Below are positions 35,480 through 47,070 of a DNA stretch of 64,000 nucleotides, piece by piece. Numbering within the stretch: position 1 is the first letter of the stretch; each line of letters begins with the position of its first letter. This stretch comes from Toxoplasma gondii ME49 (lineage: Eukaryota; Apicomplexa; Conoidasida; Eucoccidiorida; Sarcocystidae). The notes below the pieces were generated by a model. The model was not told the DNA's origin. It saw nothing but the letters and a program-made list of their open reading frames with translations, and searched no databases. The stretch covers positions 3,185,885 to 3,249,884 of the forward strand of contig NC_031472.1 in assembly GCF_000006565.2 (NCBI RefSeq), given 5' to 3'. The position numbers were made by a program, and so were the translations under genes.

Positions 35480-37065
35480 GCGTTGACATCGGATCCCATG
35501 CTCCGGCTCTATGTGTCTGGCATTCAATCCGTGTTACGCGCACGTATGCACTCCGCTGACCTCCTCCCGGCAGTGACTCTGAGCGCTGTGTCCACGATGA
35601 GCTTTTTCGGACGGCGAAGTGCATTAGGAATACTCGGCGAAATATGCTCTGAACGACGTGTTAGGCTCCAGCTTTTTGCTTCGCCGCCGCCTCACGACCT
35701 CCGGTGTTGCCTTCCTAACGGAGCGGCCGCAGTTGCCGGTGGCTTCGGGGTGAGTGAGATGATGGGGGTTTCAGCAAAAAATGGTGATGGCGGCACGGCA
35801 TGGGCTGACGTGGCCATGCCGAGTGCATTCAGGGCTGTCTGGATTTGGTCGACGCGACGCAGTTTCGCTGCCCCATCTGGTGTGACCAGGAGTTTCTTCA
35901 TCATGGGTCCCGACGCGGCGTGTGGGCGCCTGCCTTGCCGCTACAGCAAGGGACGAAGGCGTATGGATCCGTCGTGAGTCGAGAACGGCGAGGACGCTCA
36001 CACGCAATCGCATTTGCCAGGCACTTTGCAGTGGATGTCTGTGGGCCTGTAGACATGGCCTGACGGCTTTGTTCGAAGATGAGTCGAGTTTGAGTACCGA
36101 ATGATTCGTGTGAGGCCGTGTGGTCGAGGACGCTTGACGGCTGTCCAGGTGTGCGTTGATTGTTTTCCTTGGGTGAGTCACTTGGGGTTCTCATGATTCT
36201 GGAGGTACGAGGCAGGCAGAGCACTGAGTCCGGATCAATCCTGAATATTCGAGACGCGAGTCGCGGGCGTTGTGTAACTCCCCTGCGGTATGTGGCGGAC
36301 AATTGGGTGTCCTGGAACAGGCGGTAGGCAACGGTTGGCGGACGCGAGAGAGTAGTGGGCAGTGCGTTGGAGGAGAGAGGGGTAGAACCCGAGCATGCAG
36401 CAACTGTGTGAGGAGTGTATCTTCCGTGTGATCACGCGGCGCGGCTACAGTGGAGGGTGTTCGCTGACGGCGGGGAAGTTGGTTGGTCGACCCGAAGAAA
36501 GGAACGTCTTCAGATCGGGTTCGTTGCGGTTTACGACGGCGACTCAGGGTGCGTCCGAGTGGCGGCTGATTAGGACTGTGTGTGGTTGAAGGACAGCGGT
36601 GTATGCAGTCGGTGTGCTCGCTTGACGGAATACTGTGGTGATGTCCACTGCTGGTCGGAACGGCATGTGGTTGTTGGTGGTTCTAGGAAAGTGCAGTAAG
36701 GTCGAGGCTGGACCGTGACGCGGAGCATTCAATCGGTACAGTGTGATACAGGCGAAATCGCAGCACGAGGAAGGCACTCCACTCGTCCTCGTCATTGCGG
36801 GAAGGAAGCGCGATTAGCCCATGCAGCTGGCGCTGCTGCATATCCATATCTTTTGATGATTCTGCTGACAAAAGGATGTCTCGCTCCGGTGTACAATATG
36901 CAGTGTCAGGCGGTACGTGTGGAATTGATTGCCCTATGAGGTTGGCACGAGAGAATCCCTGCACAGATTTGGCGCGCTGACATTTGTTGCAGCGCCCTAG
37001 ACGTGGCACGCAGTCAGTGTCTGAAGCAGGACGGGCATGGGCAGGCATCTGACCGGCTCCAGGCC
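35480..37065 (+). repeat. Satellite B, unit 1
   Basis: First unit of a second satellite. The anchor GGCAGTGACTCTGAG occurs at 35569, giving 1497 bp to the next anchor at 37066. The unit matches the following ones almost base for base from about 35569 to 36720. The stretch at about 36790-36900 resembles unit ends found elsewhere, with some differences. Landmarks are GTCGACGCGACGCAGTTTCG (about 35848) and AGGCGGTAGGCAACGG (about 36320). Open frames on both strands recur with the unit and show no protein family. Confidence 0.95.
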
Positions 37066-38238
37066 GGCAGTGACTCTGAGAGCTGTGTCCACGATGAGCT
37101 TTCTCGAACGGCGAAGTGCATTAGGAATACTCGGCGAAGTATGCTCTGAACGCATTGTTAGGCTCCAGCTTTTTGCTTCGCCGCCGCCTCACGACCTCCG
37201 GTGTTGCCTTCCTAATGGAGCGGCCGTAGCTGCCTGTGGCTTCGGGGTGAGTGAGATGATGGGGGTTCCAGCAAAAAATGGTGATCGCGGCACGGCATGG
37301 GCTGACGTGGCCATGCCGAGTGCATTCAGGGGCTGTCTGGATTTGGTCGACGCGACGCAGTTTCGCAGCCCCATCTGGTGTGACCAGGAGTTTCTTCATC
37401 ATGGGTCCCGACGCGGCGTGTGGGCGCCTGCCTTGCCGCTACAGCAAGGGACGAAGGCGTATGGATCCGTCGTGAGTCGAGAACGGCGAGGACGCTCACA
37501 CGCAATCGCATTTGCCAGGCACTTTGCAGTGGATGTCTGTGGGCCTGTAGACATGGCCTGACGGCTTTGTTCGAAGATGCGTCGAGTTTGAGTACCGAAT
37601 GATTCGTGTGAGGCCGTGTGGTCGAGGACGCTTGACGGCTGTCCAGGTGTGCGTTGATCGTTTTCTTAGGTGAGTCACTTGCGGTTCTCATGATTCTGGA
37701 GGTACGAGGCAGGCAGAGCACTGAGTCCGGATCAATCCTGAATATTCGAGACGCGAGTCGCGGGCGTTGTGTAACTCCCCTGCGGTATGTGGCGGACAAT
37801 TGGGTGTCCTGGAACAGGCGGTAGGCAGCGGTTGGCGGACGCGAGAGAGTAGTGGGCAGTGCGTTGGAGGAGAGAGGGGTAGAACCCGAGCATGCAGCAA
37901 CTGTGTGAGGAGTGTATTTTCCCTGTGATCACGCGGCGCGGCTACAGTGGAGGGTGTTCGCTGGCGGCGGGGAAGTTGGTTGGTCGACCCGAAGAAAGGA
38001 ACGTCTTCAGATCGGGTTCGTTGCGGTTTACGACGGCGACTCAGGGTGCGTCTGAGTGGCGGCTGATTAGGACTGTGTGTGGTTGAAGGACAGCGGTGTA
38101 TGCAGTCGGTGTGCTCGCGTGACGGAATACTGTGGTGATGTCCACTGCTGGTCGGAACGGCATGTGGTTGTTGGTGGTTCTAGGAAAGTGCAGTAAGGTC
38201 GAGGCTGGACCGTGACGCGGAGCATTCAATCGGTACAG
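37066..38238 (+). repeat. Satellite B, unit 2 (cut by gap)
   Basis: Matches unit 1 with few substitutions up to the gap. Differences fall evenly in all frames, as expected for non-coding repeats. Confidence 0.95.
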
Positions 38239-38258
38239 NNNNNNNNNNNNNNNNNNNN
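38239..38258. other. Assembly gap (20 N)
   Basis: Exactly 20 N inside satellite B. The sequence right of the gap starts within the part equivalent to about 37989 of the left unit, so about 250 bp of the unit appear on both sides. An unknown number of units may be missing or collapsed. The right edge lacks one A of an AAA run relative to other copies, suggesting poor consensus at the contig end. Confidence 0.97.
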
Positions 38259-38890
38259 CCCGAAGAAGGAACGTCTTCAGATTGGGTTCGTTGCGGTTTA
38301 CGACGGCGACTCAGGGTGCGTCTGAGTGGCGGCTGATTAGGACTGTGTGTGGTTGAAGGACAGCGGTGTATGCAGTCGGTGCTTTCGCGTGACGGGATGC
38401 GGTGATGACGTCCACTGGTGTTCTCGAGATGTTTCTGTTGTGGAACTGGTTCAGTCGTTCGGTGTAAGCAGCGGCTTTAGAGTGAGGAACGGTGTTCTGT
38501 TGGAGCAGTGTCGTATGAGCAAATCGAGCTGTGAAAGAGAGAAGCTAAGAAGCGGCTCACGGCTGCAGCCAATGAAAGAAACCGGCGCACGTCGATGGCA
38601 TTGTCTGTGTCCATAATACCAGTTTTGACATAGGCAGATGCGCGCACCCTTCCGATGAAAGCGCGCCCAGTCCGTCGCAGCTTCCACCTGTCATACTGCT
38701 CCGAACAACCGGTGCCACATCCGTACAGTACGACGCGGTACGTGTGGAATTGATTGCCCTATGAGGTTGGCACGAGAGAATCCCTGCACAGATTTGGCGC
38801 GCTGACATTTGTTGCAGCGCCCTAGACGTGGCACGCAGTCAGTGTCTGAAGCAGGACGGGCATGGGCAGGCATCTGACCGGCTCCAGGCC
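38259..38890 (+). repeat. Satellite B, partial unit with alternative tail
   Basis: Resumes in the second part of a unit. From about 38380 it carries a tail different from units 1 and 4 (landmark GATGTTTCTGTTGTGGAACT at about 38428). The same tail is present in the next unit at about 39985. Confidence 0.93.
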
Positions 38891-40446
38891 GGCAGTGACT
38901 CTGAGCGCTGTGTCCACGATGAGCGTTCTCGAACGGCGAAGTGCATTAGGAATACTCGGCGAAGTATGCTCTGAACGACGTGTTAGGCTCCAGCTTTTTG
39001 CTTCGCCGCCGCCTCACGACCTCCGGTGTTGCCTTCCTAACGGAGCGGCAGCAGCTGCCTGTGGCTTCGGGGTGAGACAGATGATGGCAGTTCTAGCAAT
39101 GATCGGTGTTGGCGACACGGCCCGGGCTGACGTGGCCGTGCTGAGTGCATTCAGGGGCTGTCTGGATTTGGTCGACGCGACGCAGTTTCGCAGCCCCATC
39201 TGGTGTGACCAGGAGTTTCTTCATCATGGGTCCCGACGCGGCGTGTGGGCGCCTGCCTTGCCGCTACAGCAAGGGACGAAGGCGTATGGATCCGTCATGA
39301 GTCGAGAACGGCGAGGACGCTCACACGCAATCGCATTTGCCAGGCACTTTGCAGTGGATGTCTGTGGGCCTGTAGACATGGCCTGACGGCTTTGTTCGAC
39401 GATACGTCGCGTTTGAGTACCGAATGATTCGTGTGAGGCCGTGTTGTCGAGGACGCTTGACGGCTGTCCATGTGTGCGTTGATTGTTTTCCTTGGGTGAG
39501 TCACTTGGGGTTCTCATGATTCTGGAGGTACGAGGCAGGCAGAGCACTGAGTCCGGATCAATCCTGAATATTCGAGAAACGAGCCGCGGGCGTTGTGTAA
39601 CTCCCCTGCGGTATGTGGCGGACAATTGGGTGTCCTGGAACAGGCGGTAGGCAACGGTTGGCGGACGCGAGAGAGTAGTGGGCAGTGCGTTGGAGGAGAG
39701 AGGGGTAGAATCCGAGCATGCAGCAACTGTGTGAGGAGTGTATTTTCCCTGTGATCACGCGGCGCGGCGACAGTGGAGGGTGTCCGCTGGCGGCGGGGAA
39801 GTTGGTTGGTCGACCCGAAGAAAGGAACGTCTTCAGATCGGGTTCGTTGCGGTTTACGACGGCGACTCAGGGTGCGTCTGAGTGGCGGCTGATTAGGACT
39901 GTGTGTGGTTGAAGGACAGCGGTGTATGCAGTCGGTGCTTTCGCGTGACGGGATGCGGTGATGACGTCCACTGGTGTTCTCGAGATGTTTCTGTTGTGGA
40001 ACTGGTTCAGTCGTTCGGTGTAAGCAGCGGCTTTAGAGTGAGGAACGGTGTTCTGTTGGAGCAGTGTCGTATGAGCAAATCGAGCTGTGAAAGAGAGAAG
40101 CTAAGAAGCGGCTCACGGCTGCAGCCAATGAAAGAAACCGGCGCACGTCGATGGCATTGTCTGTGTCCATAATACCAGTTTTGACATAGGCAGATGCGCG
40201 CACCCTTCCGATGAAAGCGCGCCCAGTCCGTCGCAGCTTCCACCTGTCATACTGCTCCGAACAACCGGTGCCACATCCGTACAGTACGACGCGGTACGTG
40301 TGGAATTGATTGCCCTATGAGGTTGGCACGAGAGAATCCCTGCACAGATTTGGCGCGCTGACATTTGTTGCAGCGCCCTAGACGTGGCACGCAGTCAGTG
40401 TCTGAAGCAGGACGGGCATGGGCAGGCATCTGACCGGCTCCAGGCC
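38891..40446 (+). repeat. Satellite B, unit 3 (1556 bp, alternative tail)
   Basis: A complete unit between anchors at 38891 and 40447. The stretch at about 39075-39150 differs from units 1, 2 and 4 and is shared with the fragment at 43610-43680. Its tail is the alternative type. The order of variants along the array is therefore a mosaic. Confidence 0.95.
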
Positions 40447-41952
40447 GGCAGTGACTCTGAGCGCTGTGTCCACGATGAGCGTTCTCGAACGGCGAAGTGC
40501 ATTAGGAATACTCGGCGAAGTATGCTCTGAACGACGTGTTAGGCTCCAGCTTTTTGCTTCGCCGCCGCCTCACGACCTCCGGTGTTGCCTTCCTAACGGA
40601 GCGGCAGCAGCTGCCTGTGGCTTCGGGGGAGTGAGATGATGGGGTTTCAAGCAAAAATGGTGTTCGCGGCACGGTATGGGCTGACGTGGCCATGCCGAGT
40701 GCATTCAGGGGCTGTCTGGATTGGTCGACGCGACGCAGTTTCGCAGCCCCATCTGGTGTGACCAGGAGTTTCTTCATCATGGGTCCCGACGCGGCGTGTG
40801 GGCGCCTGCCTTGCCGCTACAGCAAGGGACGAAGGCGTATGGATCCGTCGTGAGTCGAGAACGGCGAGGACGCTCACACGCAATCGCATTTGCCAGGCAC
40901 TTTGCAGTGGATGTCTGTGGGCCTGTAGACATGGCCTGACGGCTTTGTTCGAAGATGCGTCGAGTTTGAGTACCGAATGATTCGTGTGAGGCCGTGTGGT
41001 CGAGGACGCTTGACGGCTGTCCAGGTGTGCGTTGATCGTTTTCTTAGGTGAGTCACTTGCGGTTCTCATGATTCTGGAGGTACGAGGCAGGCAGAGCACT
41101 GAGTCCGGATCAATCCTGAATATTCGAGACGCGAGTCGCGGGCGTTGTGTAACTCCCCTGCGGTATGTGGCGGACAATTGGGTGTCCTGGAACAGGCGGT
41201 AGGCAACGGTTGGCGGACGCGAGAGAGTAGTGAGCAGTGCGTTGGAGGAGAGAGGGGTGGAGCCCGAGCATGCAGCAACTGTGTGAGGAGTGTATCTTCA
41301 GTGTGATCACGCGGCGCGGCTACAGTGGAGGGTGTTCGCTGACGGCGGGGAAGTTGGTTGGTCGACCCGAAGAAAGGAACGTCTTCAGATCGGGTTCGTT
41401 GCGGTTTACGACGGCGACTCAGGGTGCGTCCGAGTGGCGGCTGATTAGGACTGTGTGTGGTTGAAGGACAGCGGTGTATGCAGTCGGTGTGCTCGCGTGA
41501 CGGAATACTGTGGTGATGTCCACTGCTGGTCGGAACCGCATGTGGTTGTTGGGTGGTTCTAGGAAAGTGCAGTAAGGTCGAGGCTGGACCGTGACGCGGA
41601 GCATTCAATCGGTACAGTGTGATACAGGCGAAATCGCAGCACGAGGAAGGCACTCCTCTCGTCCTCGTCATTGCGGGAAGGAAGAGTGATTAGGGGATGC
41701 TACTGGTGCTGCGGCTTGCCTATGTTATTCTATGATCCGGTTGATAAAAGGATGTATTTCGTCCGGTATATCTAAGCAAACATTGTACAGCGTCAGGCGG
41801 TACGTGTGGAATTGATTGCCCTATGAGGTTGGCACGAGAGAATCCCTGCACAGATTTGGCGCGCTGACATTTGTTGCAGCGCCCTAGACGTGGCACGCAG
41901 TCAGTGTCTGAAGCAGGACGGGCATGGGCAGGCATCTGACCGGCTCCAGGCC
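40447..41952 (+). repeat. Satellite B, unit 4 (1506 bp)
   Basis: A complete unit between anchors at 40447 and 41953. Several single-base deletions (at about 40629 and 40722 relative to unit 2) break the frames that are open in other units, which argues against coding function. Its tail (about 41690-41790) is shared with the last unit (44660-44760). Confidence 0.95.
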
Positions 41953-42160
41953 GGCAGTTACCCGGAGCGCTGTGTCCACATTGATGTTTGTTGGAAGGCG
42001 AATTGCGTTAAGAATAGCGGACGTGGAAGGTGTGATACATTTGGTGGATGAGGTCTCCCAATATGTTCTGTCCTGTTATCTCCGGCGACCTTACGACCGG
42101 GGGCTTCTGGTAGTTGGACAGGGTCCTAACAGCGAAAGGGGAAGTGTGGGTCAATGAAAA
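41953..42160 (+). repeat. Satellite B, unit 5 start, strongly diverged
   Basis: It begins as a normal unit but from about 41970 it is only distantly similar to the other units, with a matching framework (GGCGAA.TGC.TTA.GAATA). It leads into the AT-rich segment and marks the left edge of the interruption. Confidence 0.7.
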
Positions 42161-42320
42161 GGGATGTTTCGCCGGACGTTAGCGTCGCTTTAAACTTCAC
42201 ACTGGATACGTTTCAATGTTAACTTAACACATGTCATGGAAGCCAGGATAATCTGACATGTAACTCCGTTCATCGAAATCAAAAGGGCTTTCACGCTCTC
42301 TCCACTGCCTGTCGAGAGGC

Positions 42321-42401
42321 ATGCCTATTGCACTACGCGATACATATTATGTGGTTGCCCATTTCCTTTTTGCAATCTCTCTTGGAGCGTTCCATACAGT
42401 T
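42321..42401 (+). pseudogene. cox1: Nuclear mitochondrial fragment: cytochrome oxidase I piece
   Basis: The + strand encodes P-I-A-L-R followed by DTYYVVAHF and L-F-A-I-S-L-G-A. This corresponds to the highly conserved cox1 segment H-D-T-Y-Y-V-V-A-H-F-H-F. The histidines that bind haem a3 and haem a in this region are partly lost (H to R before DTYY, H to L after AHF), so the copy is not functional. Similarity ends after about 25 codons, typical of a shuffled mitochondrial block. Confidence 0.88.
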
Positions 42402-42982
42402 GTACCTAAAGGTATGTTAGAGACTTAGACTAGCGTTGGAGCATCTATTTATATTAACGATAATGAATTTGGTAGTGGTCTATTTAAACTTACTGGTATG
42501 CAATTCAGCACGGTCCAAAGGCAGGAAAATCCTTGTCAGGTAATTATCGTTGTGCGTGAAAGTTGGTGCGACTCTTCAAATGTCGTTTTTCTAAAACTTT
42601 TTGAAATACGAAGTTATGGTTGGGGGCTCGTGAGTGTCTCTCAATAACCAGCTGATCGCTTACACGATAATTATGTCAGTGTTTATCCTTGTTTTACTAA
42701 CTAATCATAATCTAATGTTCCAGATGTTAAGGAATGTACGCGCGGGTGCTCACTTTAACATGTAGTTTAGTCGGAAGCTGAAAGATGGAATCGTTATTAA
42801 GCGCCAGGTAGTCCTGAACACTCCTTCCCGACTTTACCTTGACTTATTAGTAATCCTAGATTAACAAGAGATGACATAAATACTAACAAAGCACCTGTTT
42901 AGGATGGAATTGCTTTTTGCACCGCCCGTTCTAAAGTCGTGATGTTTTCTTGTTACATAGAATACTGAATATAACTCCAGTT

Positions 42983-43264
42983 ATGAAAAACTTGCTGTTC
43001 TTGGTATCAGTAGTATACTCAGTTGTAATAACTTCCTTGGTAGATGCGTCTTTATGGGATCTTGTGCAAGAGCGAAAAACTATGGTCATGAAGAGCACAA
43101 TCGAACTTGGATCAGGTAAACAAAGACCTTCAAGATTGCCTCTTCTTCCAAATAGGTTTCATGGCAAACCTAAAATTCGCGTGCTTGATTGGCATTCAGC
43201 CGACCGATGTGGAATAACCTTAATGTCATGGGATATTGAAATCCAACACATTTATCTGTCTTAA
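42983..43264 (+). CDS. Small open frame with hydrophobic N-terminus in AT-rich insert, 93 codons
   Basis: ATG at 42983. The product starts M-K-N-L-L-F-L-V-S-V-V-Y-S-V-V-I-T-S-L-V-D-A, which looks like a cleavable signal peptide or a membrane anchor, followed by about 70 mostly basic residues. It does not match cob, cox1 or cox3 as far as I can tell. AT-rich DNA readily gives hydrophobic frames, so this may be chance. Confidence 0.2.
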   Translation: MKNLLFLVSVVYSVVITSLVDASLWDLVQERKTMVMKSTIELGSGKQRPSRLPLLPNRFHGKPKIRVLDWHSADRCGITLMSWDIEIQHIYLS

Positions 43265-43489
43265 GAAGTCCATTGGAGCGCCTGAATTTTGACATATTAA
43301 GCCAGCCTGATATCATAAAACTATTATACATGTTAAGATTGAGCATCTGTTGGTACAAAATATCAAATCTACTACAAAACGAATCAGTTTAATAATACCA
43401 AGAAGAACTGGGTAACTGTCGTTGAGTGAAGGTCCTATCGCGAACCCCTGAGACTACGGAGCTATAATTTTCGGCTGTCGGGGAACTGT

Positions 43490-44923
43490 TCTCGTGAACG
43501 ACGTGCTAGGCTCCAGCTTTTTGCTTCGCCGCCGCCTCACGACCTCCGGTGTTGCCTTCCTAACGGAGCGGCCGCAGCTGCCTGTGGCTTCGGGGTGAGC
43601 CAGATGATGGCAGTTCTAGCAATGATCGGTGTTGGCGACACGGCCCGGGCTGACGTGGCCATGCTGAGTGCATTCAGGGGCTGTCTGGATTTGGTCGACG
43701 CGACGCAGTTTCGCAGCCCCATCTGGTGTGACCAGGAGTTTCTTCATCATGGGTCCCGACGCGGCGTGTGGGCGCCTGCCTTGCCGCTACAGCAAGGGAC
43801 GAAGGCGTATGGATCCGTCATGAGTCGAGAACGGCGAGGACGCTCACACGCAATCGCATTTGCCAGGCACTTTGCAGTGGATGTCTGTGGGCCTGTAGAC
43901 ATGGCCTGACGGCTTTGTTCGAAGATGCGTCGAGTTTGAGTACCGAATGATTCGTGTGAGGCCGTGTGGTCGAGGACGCTTGACGGCTGTCCATGTGTGC
44001 GTTGATTGTTTTCCTTGGGTGAGTCACTTGGGGTTCTCATGATTCTGGAGGTACGAGGCAGGCAGAGCACTGAGTCCGGATCAATCCTGAATATTCGAGA
44101 CGCGAGTCGCGGGCGTTGTGTAACTCCCCTGCGGTATGTGGCGGACAATTGGGTGTCCTGGAACAGGCGGTAGGCAACGGTTGGCGGACGCGAGAGAGTA
44201 GTGGGCAGTGCGTTGGAGGAGAGAGGGGTAGAATCCGAGCATGCAGCAACTGTGTGAGGAGTGTATTTTCCCTGTGATCACGCGGCGCGGCGACAGTGGA
44301 GGGTGTTCGCTGGCGGCGGGGAAGTTGGTTGGTCGACCCGAAGAAAGGAACGTCTTCAGATCGGGTTCGTTGCGGTTTACGACGGCGACTCAGGGTGCGT
44401 CTGAGTGGCGGCTGATTGGGAGTGTGTGTGGTTGAAGGACAGCGGTGTATGCAGTCGGTGTGCTCGCGTGACGGAATACTGTGGTGATGTCCACTGCTGG
44501 TCGGAACGGCATGTGGTTGTCGGGTGGTTCTAGGAAAGTGCAGTAAGGTCGAGGCTGGACCGTGACGCGGAGCATTCAATCGGTACAGTGTGATACAGGC
44601 GAAATCGCAGCACGAGGAAGGCACTCCTCTCGTCCTCGTCATTGCGGGAAGGAAGAGTGATTAGGGGATGCTACTGGTGCTGCGGCTTGCCTATGTTATT
44701 CTATGATCCGGTTGATAAAAGGATGTATTTCGTCCGGTATATCTAAGCAAACATTGTACAGCGTCAGGCGGTACGTGTGGAATTGATTGCCCTATGAGGT
44801 TGGCACGAGAGAATCCCTGCACAGATTTGGCGCGCTGACATTTGTTGCAGCGCCCTAGACGTGGCACGCAGTCCGTGTCTGAAGCAGGACGGGCATGGGC
44901 AGGCATCTGACCGGCTCCAGGCC
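43490..44923 (+). repeat. Satellite B, unit resumed after insertion
   Basis: From GAACGACGTGCTAGGCTCCA (43498) the sequence again matches the normal unit, starting about 75 bp downstream of the usual anchor, and runs to the next anchor at 44924. The variant block at 43610-43680 matches unit 3. Minus-strand frames of up to 201 codons recur here and in unit 4 but carry no recognisable domain. Confidence 0.93.
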
Positions 44924-45120
44924 GGCAGTGACTCTGAGCGCTGTGTCCACGATGAGATTTTTCGGACGGCGAAGTGCATTAGGAATACTCGGCGAAGTAT
45001 GCTCTGAACGACGTGTTAGGCTCCAGCTTTTTGCTTCGCCGCCGCCTCACGACCTCCGGTGTTGCCTCCCTAACGGAGCGGCCGCAGCTGCCGGTGGCTT
45101 CGGGGTGAGTGAGATGATGG
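44924..45120 (+). repeat. Satellite B, last partial unit
   Basis: Matches the start of other units, and is most like unit 1 (GAGATTTTTCGGACGGCG-type sequence at about 44953). It diverges at about 45120, which is the right edge of block B. Confidence 0.92.
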
Positions 45121-45660
45121 GGGTTCTAGCAACAAATGGAAATGGCAGCACGGACAGTCGTGATGATGGTGATTGTGTAGGTTACCGTTTTGGATTAAAT
45201 CGGTGTATGTTTCGGCTGCGCTGTGGTTGTGCGTGATCGGGGCCGTCATAGACTTTCGTATCAACGCGGGCTGCTGTGCACCTGCGGGTCCTCCCTTTCC
45301 GGCAAGGAAGTAGCAAGATCTTGTCCTCGGAGTACCGCGGGAGCTACCATTGAGTCGCCTACTGCAAGTATTGGCTGTGGGTGTCGGTGGACCGGTACAC
45401 GTGGTCGGAATAAGTTGTATCGAGTTCCGTCGATCACATTAGAAATGGGCTAATTCACATGTGGGCGCATACTCATGGCAACTAAGAACCATACAGAGAA
45501 TGTGATGCAGAAGTTCAAGCCACATCAGGTCCTGGCAGTAATGGTGTCACCTGGTCTTAAAGCAACAACGCGCTGGCATCCAGTCCCTCGGAAACGAGGC
45601 GGCCCGCGTAGCCGAAGCCTCACTGTATACGGTCACATCACCGGTTTTTCCGCCCCTACA
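45121..45660. other. Junction between satellites B and C, no gene seen
   Basis: Sequence not repeated elsewhere in the window as far as I can see. Short frames only (up to 76 codons). No motif recognised. Confidence 0.6.
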
Positions 45661-47070
45661 TGTAGCTGGTAGGAATCGACTGGAACACATAACACCTTGG
45701 TGGCTTGTTCAATGAAAGAGAAATGGAGAGGCTCGGGGGATGAGGCGGCAGATGTGGGGTGAGGGACGGCGACGGACCGGAGGTCGCAGGGAATGAGGGT
45801 TAGTTTTATCGGTCGGCGATCGCTGAGGTGAATAAATGTCTCTGTTTGTGGGGCGTGTTGACGATCGGTGCACACAGGCTATACAGACCGCTATCGGTGA
45901 GGGGGGAGTCGGACACGGCGTGGTTTTGGAGTCCACCTGGTTCCCGGTCTCGTGCGTCCATGTGCCAGTTCCGCCGTTGGGCGTCCATCTGACGTTGTGC
46001 GTCAGTATGGTCACTGTCCGTCCATTTGGAGAGGATGAGGACTCCGATCCTGAGGAGGGGTTGCTGAGGAGTCGCGGCGCTGCATCGAATGTTTGGTTGG
46101 ACGTCGTCGTTGCCGTTTGTGAAAATGGTTCTGGATTCATTAGGGTCGGATAGACTAAGAGTGAGCTCGGGATGTGGGGTAGGCTGCCGAATGGTGCGGC
46201 CCGAGTGAGTTCGGAGCTGGTGCTAGCTGTGAATGGGAATGGGATTTCGCGGTTGTCCTGCTTCAGCGCGAGGAAGTATGAGCGCTATGGTACTTTGAAT
46301 AGACAGACTCTCGGGCACTCATTCATTGTGGTTGAACGCAGGACGTAACCGCAAGTCCATATATATCATTTACACTATATTGGGCCCTGGTGTCAAATGG
46401 AATCTCGCCGTCGCTATGACTTACCATCACTGAATTGCCAGCAATGCCGTCAAGCGGTGTTCTCCCTATCGTCGATAGTATTTGAAGGTACGCAGAGCAT
46501 GTCTCCGGGGCGGGTCCTATTCCAGGGCGCATGCCACGCTGCCATGCTGTGTTCTGCGACGATCCTGCGGAACCTACGCGTTATGACCAGCGACTGTCAA
46601 TGTGACACAAGCTCCGCAAATACGGTGTGGCTGTTGTCGCGACCAAGATGCATTGTATCATTGGTAGGATGCCACCGGTCCGCTGTGCCGAAGGATGGAA
46701 TCAACTGGTCCGTGCACTCGCCTGCCGACGGGCCTAACACGCAAACACCTCTCGCCGCGTTTCTCCTGCGGGCACCTGTTGATCCGTGGATGTGGCGCAG
46801 CGCGGCGTAGGAGAGACGCCTCGACGACGATGAAGGGGCGATTCACGTGTGTGGCCCTGCTCCGGCATACTGGGGAGCATGTGGGGTGAGTCTTCATGCG
46901 CCCTTTGATTGACTTCCTTGAGGTCTTGGGGCCGCTGCGTGCACGAGACACGAGCCATTCAGAACGACTGAAGGCACCGTGCACTGGCGATTTTTCATGA
47001 GGCCAGGCTTGTACAGGAGGCGTCGCCTGTCCTGACTGAACATCGTCCCCGCTTTTTCTGCCTTTATCTG
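45661..47070 (+). repeat. Satellite C, unit 1
   Basis: The anchor ACACCTTGGTGGCTTGTTCA occurs at 45692, and the next anchors are at 47100, 48846 and 50630. The first ~600 bp (to about 46300) are nearly identical in all four units. They carry overlapping open frames on opposite strands (105 codons + at 45836-46153; 143 codons - at 45709-46140). Both recur in all copies, although copy 2 lacks the + ATG. Copy differences mostly change amino acids, which argues against selection on the protein. The rest of the unit varies. Confidence 0.95.

Larger units (their letters stand above)
42165..43440. other. AT-rich insertion interrupting satellite B
   Basis: By eye the base composition changes sharply to AT-rich compared with the satellite on both sides and returns at about 43440-43490. 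The segment holds a clear cox1 fragment (42321-42401) and a small open frame with a signal-like start (42983-43264). The stretch GCACCGCCCGTT at 42919 recalls the conserved 3' end of small-subunit rRNA (CACCGCCCGTC), a weak hint that rRNA pieces are also present. The simplest reading is a block of mitochondrial-derived DNA inserted into the satellite, but most of it is unassigned. Confidence 0.6.

Noticed and set aside
42919..42930. Small-subunit rRNA 3' end
   Set aside because: Only about 11 bases match the universal CACCGCCCGTC motif and I could not confirm a flanking helix, so no rRNA feature is called.
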